Shown here one piece after another: positions 62,906 to 64,000 of a stretch of DNA of 64,000 nucleotides (position 1 is the stretch's first letter; each line of letters opens with the position of its first letter). A program made the position numbers and the translations under genes. The notes under the pieces are model-generated. The model saw only the letters and a list, made by a program, of their open reading frames with translations, was not told the DNA's origin and did no database searches. Source of the stretch: Sandaracinus amylolyticus (GTDB taxonomy: Bacteria > Myxococcota_A > Polyangia > Polyangiales > Sandaracinaceae); contig NZ_CP011125.1 of the NCBI RefSeq assembly GCF_000737325.1, positions 2,976,001 through 3,040,000 of the forward strand, read 5' to 3'.

Positions 62906-64000
62906 TCACCAGTAGCCGATGCCGGCGAAGATCCCGATGCGCACGCCGCCGTCGGTCCCGCTGTCGCCGGCGAACGCGACGTCCGGCGGATCCGAGAACG
63001 ACAGCCAGTAGTTCACGTAGCTCACCTGGAGCGCCCAGGTGATCCCGAACGTCCCCGCGAGCGTGAAACCGCCGCCGATGGAGCCGCCGACGTCGAAGCC
63101 GATCGTGTCGCCGGCGTTCCCGTACTGGTTCAGATCGCCGCGGCTCAGCACCGGGCGCACGCCGACCTCGGCGCCGATCACGAAGAGCTCGCGGTAGATC
63201 CGCATGCGCCCGCGCAGCGCGGGGCGGAGATAGACGTACTCCGCGCTCTCGAGGAGCGGGTTCTCGCTGAGGTTGTAGGTGTCCCAGCCGGCGCCGAACT
63301 CGACGCCGAGATCGAGCACGTCGGCGAGCGGGAAGAGCCAGCCCGCCGCGAAGTCGACGCGGTAGAAGGTGCTGTCGACCGGCTGTCCGGTGCTGTCGAC
63401 CTGCGACGACAGGCCGACCGCGTGGGCGAAGAAGCCGCGGGCGTAGATGCCCTGGATCACGCCGGGATCCGCGTTGAAGGGGCGCACCTCGCCGCGCACC
63501 GCGAGCTCCGGGTACCACGCGTTGTAGCGACCGTGGCGACCGTCCTGGAACGTCACGTCGGCCTCGCGCGATCGCGGGACCACGCCGAACTGCAGCTCGA
63601 GCAGCGGCGCGCGGCGATCCCACTCGGAGGTGCCGCCTTCCTCCTGCTCTTCCTCCTCGACCTCGTCCTCGACGACCTCTTCCTCGTCGGGCAGCGTCGT
63701 GGTGCGCACGGGCGGAGGCGCCTCCTGGACTTCCTGGCGCGGCCCGGGCAGGCGCGAGAGCCCGTCGTCGAGCAGCGATCGCGCGGCGCGCGCCACGCCC
63801 TGACCGCGCATCTGCGCGCTGGCGCTGGCGACCTGGTGCCCGTTCTCGTCGAGGGCGGTGAGCTGGAGACGCCGGCGACGGCCGCGGCCGGTCACGCGGC
63901 CCTGCACGACCATCCGGGCGCCGAGATCGCTCGCGACGCGGCTCGGATCGCTCCCCGCGGAGTCCACGCGATCGAGATCGACGACCGACACGCGCCCGTC
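62906..64000 (-). CDS. outer-membrane barrel protein with TolB/FlgO-like N-terminal domain (5-prime truncated)
   Basis: At least 361 residues; the coding frame runs off the right edge, and the only in-frame start seen (GTG at 63991) lies within the motif RVSVVDLDRV, so the true start is outside. N-terminal part resembles a TolB/FlgO-like nucleation domain (LGARMVVQGRVTGRG...LQLTALDENG). An acidic linker (about 95-125; E/D-rich) leads to a predicted barrel with strand pairs such as VDFAAGWLFPLADVLDLGVEFGAGW and a final aromatic end, YW. Such fusions occur in myxobacterial membrane proteins. Function unknown. Ended by the bidirectional terminator at 62802. Confidence 0.7.
   Translation of the reverse strand, partial: DGRVSVVDLDRVDSAGSDPSRVASDLGARMVVQGRVTGRGRRRRLQLTALDENGHQVASASAQMRGQGVARAARSLLDDGLSRLPGPRQEVQEAPPPVRTTTLPDEEEVVEDEVEEEEQEEGGTSEWDRRAPLLELQFGVVPRSREADVTFQDGRHGRYNAWYPELAVRGEVRPFNADPGVIQGIYARGFFAHAVGLSSQVDSTGQPVDSTFYRVDFAAGWLFPLADVLDLGVEFGAGWDTYNLSENPLLESAEYVYLRPALRGRMRIYRELFVIGAEVGVRPVLSRGDLNQYGNAGDTIGFDVGGSIGGGFTLAGTFGITWALQVSYVNYWLSFSDPPDVAFAGDSGTDGGVRIGIFAGIGYW

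Overview
The window is one contiguous, very GC-rich (about 70 percent by eye), gene-dense chromosomal segment from a delta-proteobacterial type of organism, most likely a myxobacterium of the Polyangia (Sandaracinaceae-like; the genus is a guess). Pointers are a trypsin-like protease ending in a MYXO-CTERM sorting tail with disulfide-rich Myxococcus repeats, a Ser/Thr kinase of the HRDVSPHN type with a PEGA domain, many short lipoproteins with Asp/Ala/Gly linkers after the lipobox, AgmX/TonB-like C-terminal domains and a bactofilin. No rRNA, tRNA or CRISPR was recognised.

Layout. 1-5 kb: lipoprotein, TonB-like envelope protein, 2-Cys peroxiredoxin, small membrane protein, Ser/Thr kinase. 5-8.1 kb (minus): operon UPF0158 - SurA-like chaperone - cation diffusion facilitator - RimI, all overlapping. 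8.2-11.3 kb (minus): glycerol kinase and a secreted MYXO-CTERM protease. 11.3-16.4 kb (plus): hypothetical gene, then an ABC ATPase and two ABC-2 permeases carrying extracytoplasmic peptidase-like domains, one with intact HExxH zinc ligands and one without. 16.4-17.4 kb: a non-coding mosaic of inverted and tandem repeats. 17.4-24.8 kb: D-aminoacylase, secreted protein, MepA-type endopeptidase, two envelope proteins, a variable repeat and a MerR regulator. 24.8-28.6 kb (minus): compact operon of five exported proteins led by an alpha/beta hydrolase, with a hairpin at its ribosome-binding site. 28.7-31 kb (minus): hutH-engB. 31-33 kb: outer-membrane protein and coiled-coil lipoprotein.

33-36.6 kb (plus): metallophosphoesterase - btaA - btaB, a likely betaine-lipid (DGTS) pathway. 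36.6-37.7 kb: divergent HxlR regulator and glutathione transferase. 37.7-39.1 kb: an IS110-family element. 39.1-44.1 kb (minus): DUF4911-like, Lhr helicase and a cysteine-less glutaredoxin-like gene. 44.2-52.3 kb (plus): M2 (ACE-like) peptidase, LytS/LytR-type two-component pair, a probable GH87 alpha-1,3-glucanase, a beta-lactamase-fold hydrolase and a PhyH dioxygenase. 52.3-54.5 kb (minus): SRPBCC/DUF5995 protein and lipoprotein. 54.5-64 kb: housekeeping run rpsO - pnp - dut, a pseudokinase, trxA (minus), a small membrane gene (minus), hom - bactofilin, and a truncated envelope gene at the right edge.

Two sequence-level themes recur. Many starts without a Shine-Dalgarno sequence have a TAnnnT-like hexamer 6-10 nt upstream, as expected for leaderless mRNAs. 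Perfect inverted repeats, often T-tailed, end several transcription units. The most interesting items are the ABC/peptidase pair, the DGTS cluster, the repeat mosaic with GNRA-type hairpins, and the putative bridge-RNA end of the IS110 element.
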